Assembly (NCBI GenBank): GCA_029204045.2
Contig: CM055067.1
Coordinates: 30,392,838 to 30,456,837 of the forward strand
Reading direction: 5' to 3'
Length of the DNA stretch: 64,000 nucleotides
From: Tillandsia leiboldiana
Taxonomy: Eukaryota; Streptophyta; Magnoliopsida; Poales; Bromeliaceae
Below, piece by piece: positions 63,381 through 64,000 of the stretch. The translations under genes were made by a program, and so were the position numbers. The notes under the pieces are model-generated. The model saw only the letters and a list, made by a program, of their open reading frames with translations. It was not told the DNA's origin and ran no database searches. Each line of letters opens with the position of its first letter. Position 1 is the first letter of the stretch.

Positions 63381-64000
63381 CCCTGGAGAAGACTACGAAG
63401 TCTACTGCGATGCATCGCGAATAGGACTGGGGAGGAGTACTAATGCAGCAAGGAAGAGTCATTGCCTATGCTTCAAGACAACTCAAGGATTACGAACAGA
63501 ACTACCCGATCCATGACTTGGAGCTTGCCGCAGTGGTCTTCGTTCTGAAACTGTGGAGGCACTACCTCTCACGGTGTGCATTGCAACGTGTTCTCGGACC
63601 ACCAAAGCCTCAAGTACCTTTTCACCCAGAAGGAGCTTAACCTACGGCAGAGGAGGTGGTTGGAGCTACTGAAGGACTACGACTTAACCATCCAGTACCA
63701 CCCGGGAAAGCAAATGTGGTAGCCGACGCTCTAAGCCGAAAAGGGGCAAGCAGAAGGAACTTCGGCGGTGCGCGATCACGCAGCAGAACGACTTGATCGC
63801 GGAATTTTCACGATTGAGGTTGGAAGTGTACCAGCAGGGGACGGTTGAGCGACTGTTGACCCTAACAGTCGCGCCGACCCTATTGGAGAGGATTCGGGAA
63901 GGCCAAGGTGCGGATCCGCAGCTACAGCTGGGAACGGGATAGGATTTCACCGGACAAGAAGGAGACTTCGCAGTGGGAACGGACGGCACCCTTCGGTTCC
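63381..64000 (+). pseudogene. pol: Element H RNase H and approach to integrase
   Basis: [13 protein letters not shown] (about 63393-63432) carries the first RNase H acidic residue; after a slip, [20 protein letters not shown] (63443 onward) and [19 protein letters not shown]; after another slip, [10 protein letters not shown], then [20 protein letters not shown] and [10 protein letters not shown] (about 63720-63745). The remaining bases resemble the linker before integrase; the integrase zinc-binding region is not reached. Confidence 0.8.

Overview
The window is flowering-plant nuclear DNA made almost entirely of LTR retrotransposons nested inside one another. I see no host gene, tRNA gene, true rRNA gene, CRISPR array or bacterial feature. 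Evidence for a plant: every readable primer-binding site matches plant initiator tRNA-Met (TGGTATCAGAGC), the pol remnants are of the Ty3/gypsy Tekay/Del chromovirus type, the Copia elements look Sirevirus-like, and there are three copies of a Cassandra-type TRIM carrying a 5S-rRNA-like segment. The species cannot be told from this sequence.

Layout, left half (1-36412). A minus-strand Ty3 element (N1) runs off the left edge; its 5' LTR (695-36412) is split by a solo LTR (S1, 933-3913, TSD CAATA) and by a complete plus-strand Ty3 element (N2, 6790-35414, TSD GCCGC). N2 holds a solo LTR in its 5' LTR (S2, 8583-12021, TSD GCGCC), a complete element in its internal region (N3, 14924-25798, TSD GCTTG) and a solo LTR in its 3' LTR (S3, 28253-32086, TSD CCCGC). 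N3 holds a full Cassandra (20754-21331, TSD GTTAG). N1, N2 and N3 have very long LTRs (3.3-4.2 kb) and only wrecked gag/protease/integrase-tail remnants, so they are defective or non-autonomous.

Right half (36413-64000). The base is a decayed minus-strand Copia element (A: gag fragment, PBS, part of an LTR), split by N1 and by a second Copia (B). B is split by a Ty3 LTR end (C), and C by a plus-strand Ty3 chromovirus (D, from 39035). The 5' LTR of D contains a young gag-only Copia (E, 40150-46716, TSD AAACA) which itself carries a solo Cassandra LTR; a full Cassandra (47094-47669); and a solo Ty3 LTR (F, 48089-52190, TSD TTTTC). The pol of D is cut at 55935 by a minus-strand Copia (G), and G by another Ty3 chromovirus (H, 57525 to the right edge). 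Nesting is up to six levels deep and gives a relative insertion order.

How it works together: only E has an intact ORF (gag, 616 aa). D has a nearly readable gag-PR-RT with one frameshift and one stop; H has gag-PR-RT-RNase H broken by many single-base slips. The others would depend on proteins supplied by relatives.

The most interesting signals are structural. The Copia LTRs carry, downstream of the TATA box, an array of hairpins whose six-base loop is constant (TGGATT) while the stems change in a base-paired way between and within copies. The Ty3 LTRs carry at least two further stem-loops whose arms covary between copies, one of them next to the PBS. A third inverted repeat straddles the polypurine tract and 3' LTR start of the Copia elements. 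Covariation across divergent copies suggests selected RNA (or cruciform) structure. I read coordinates and counts by eye; identities were not computed.
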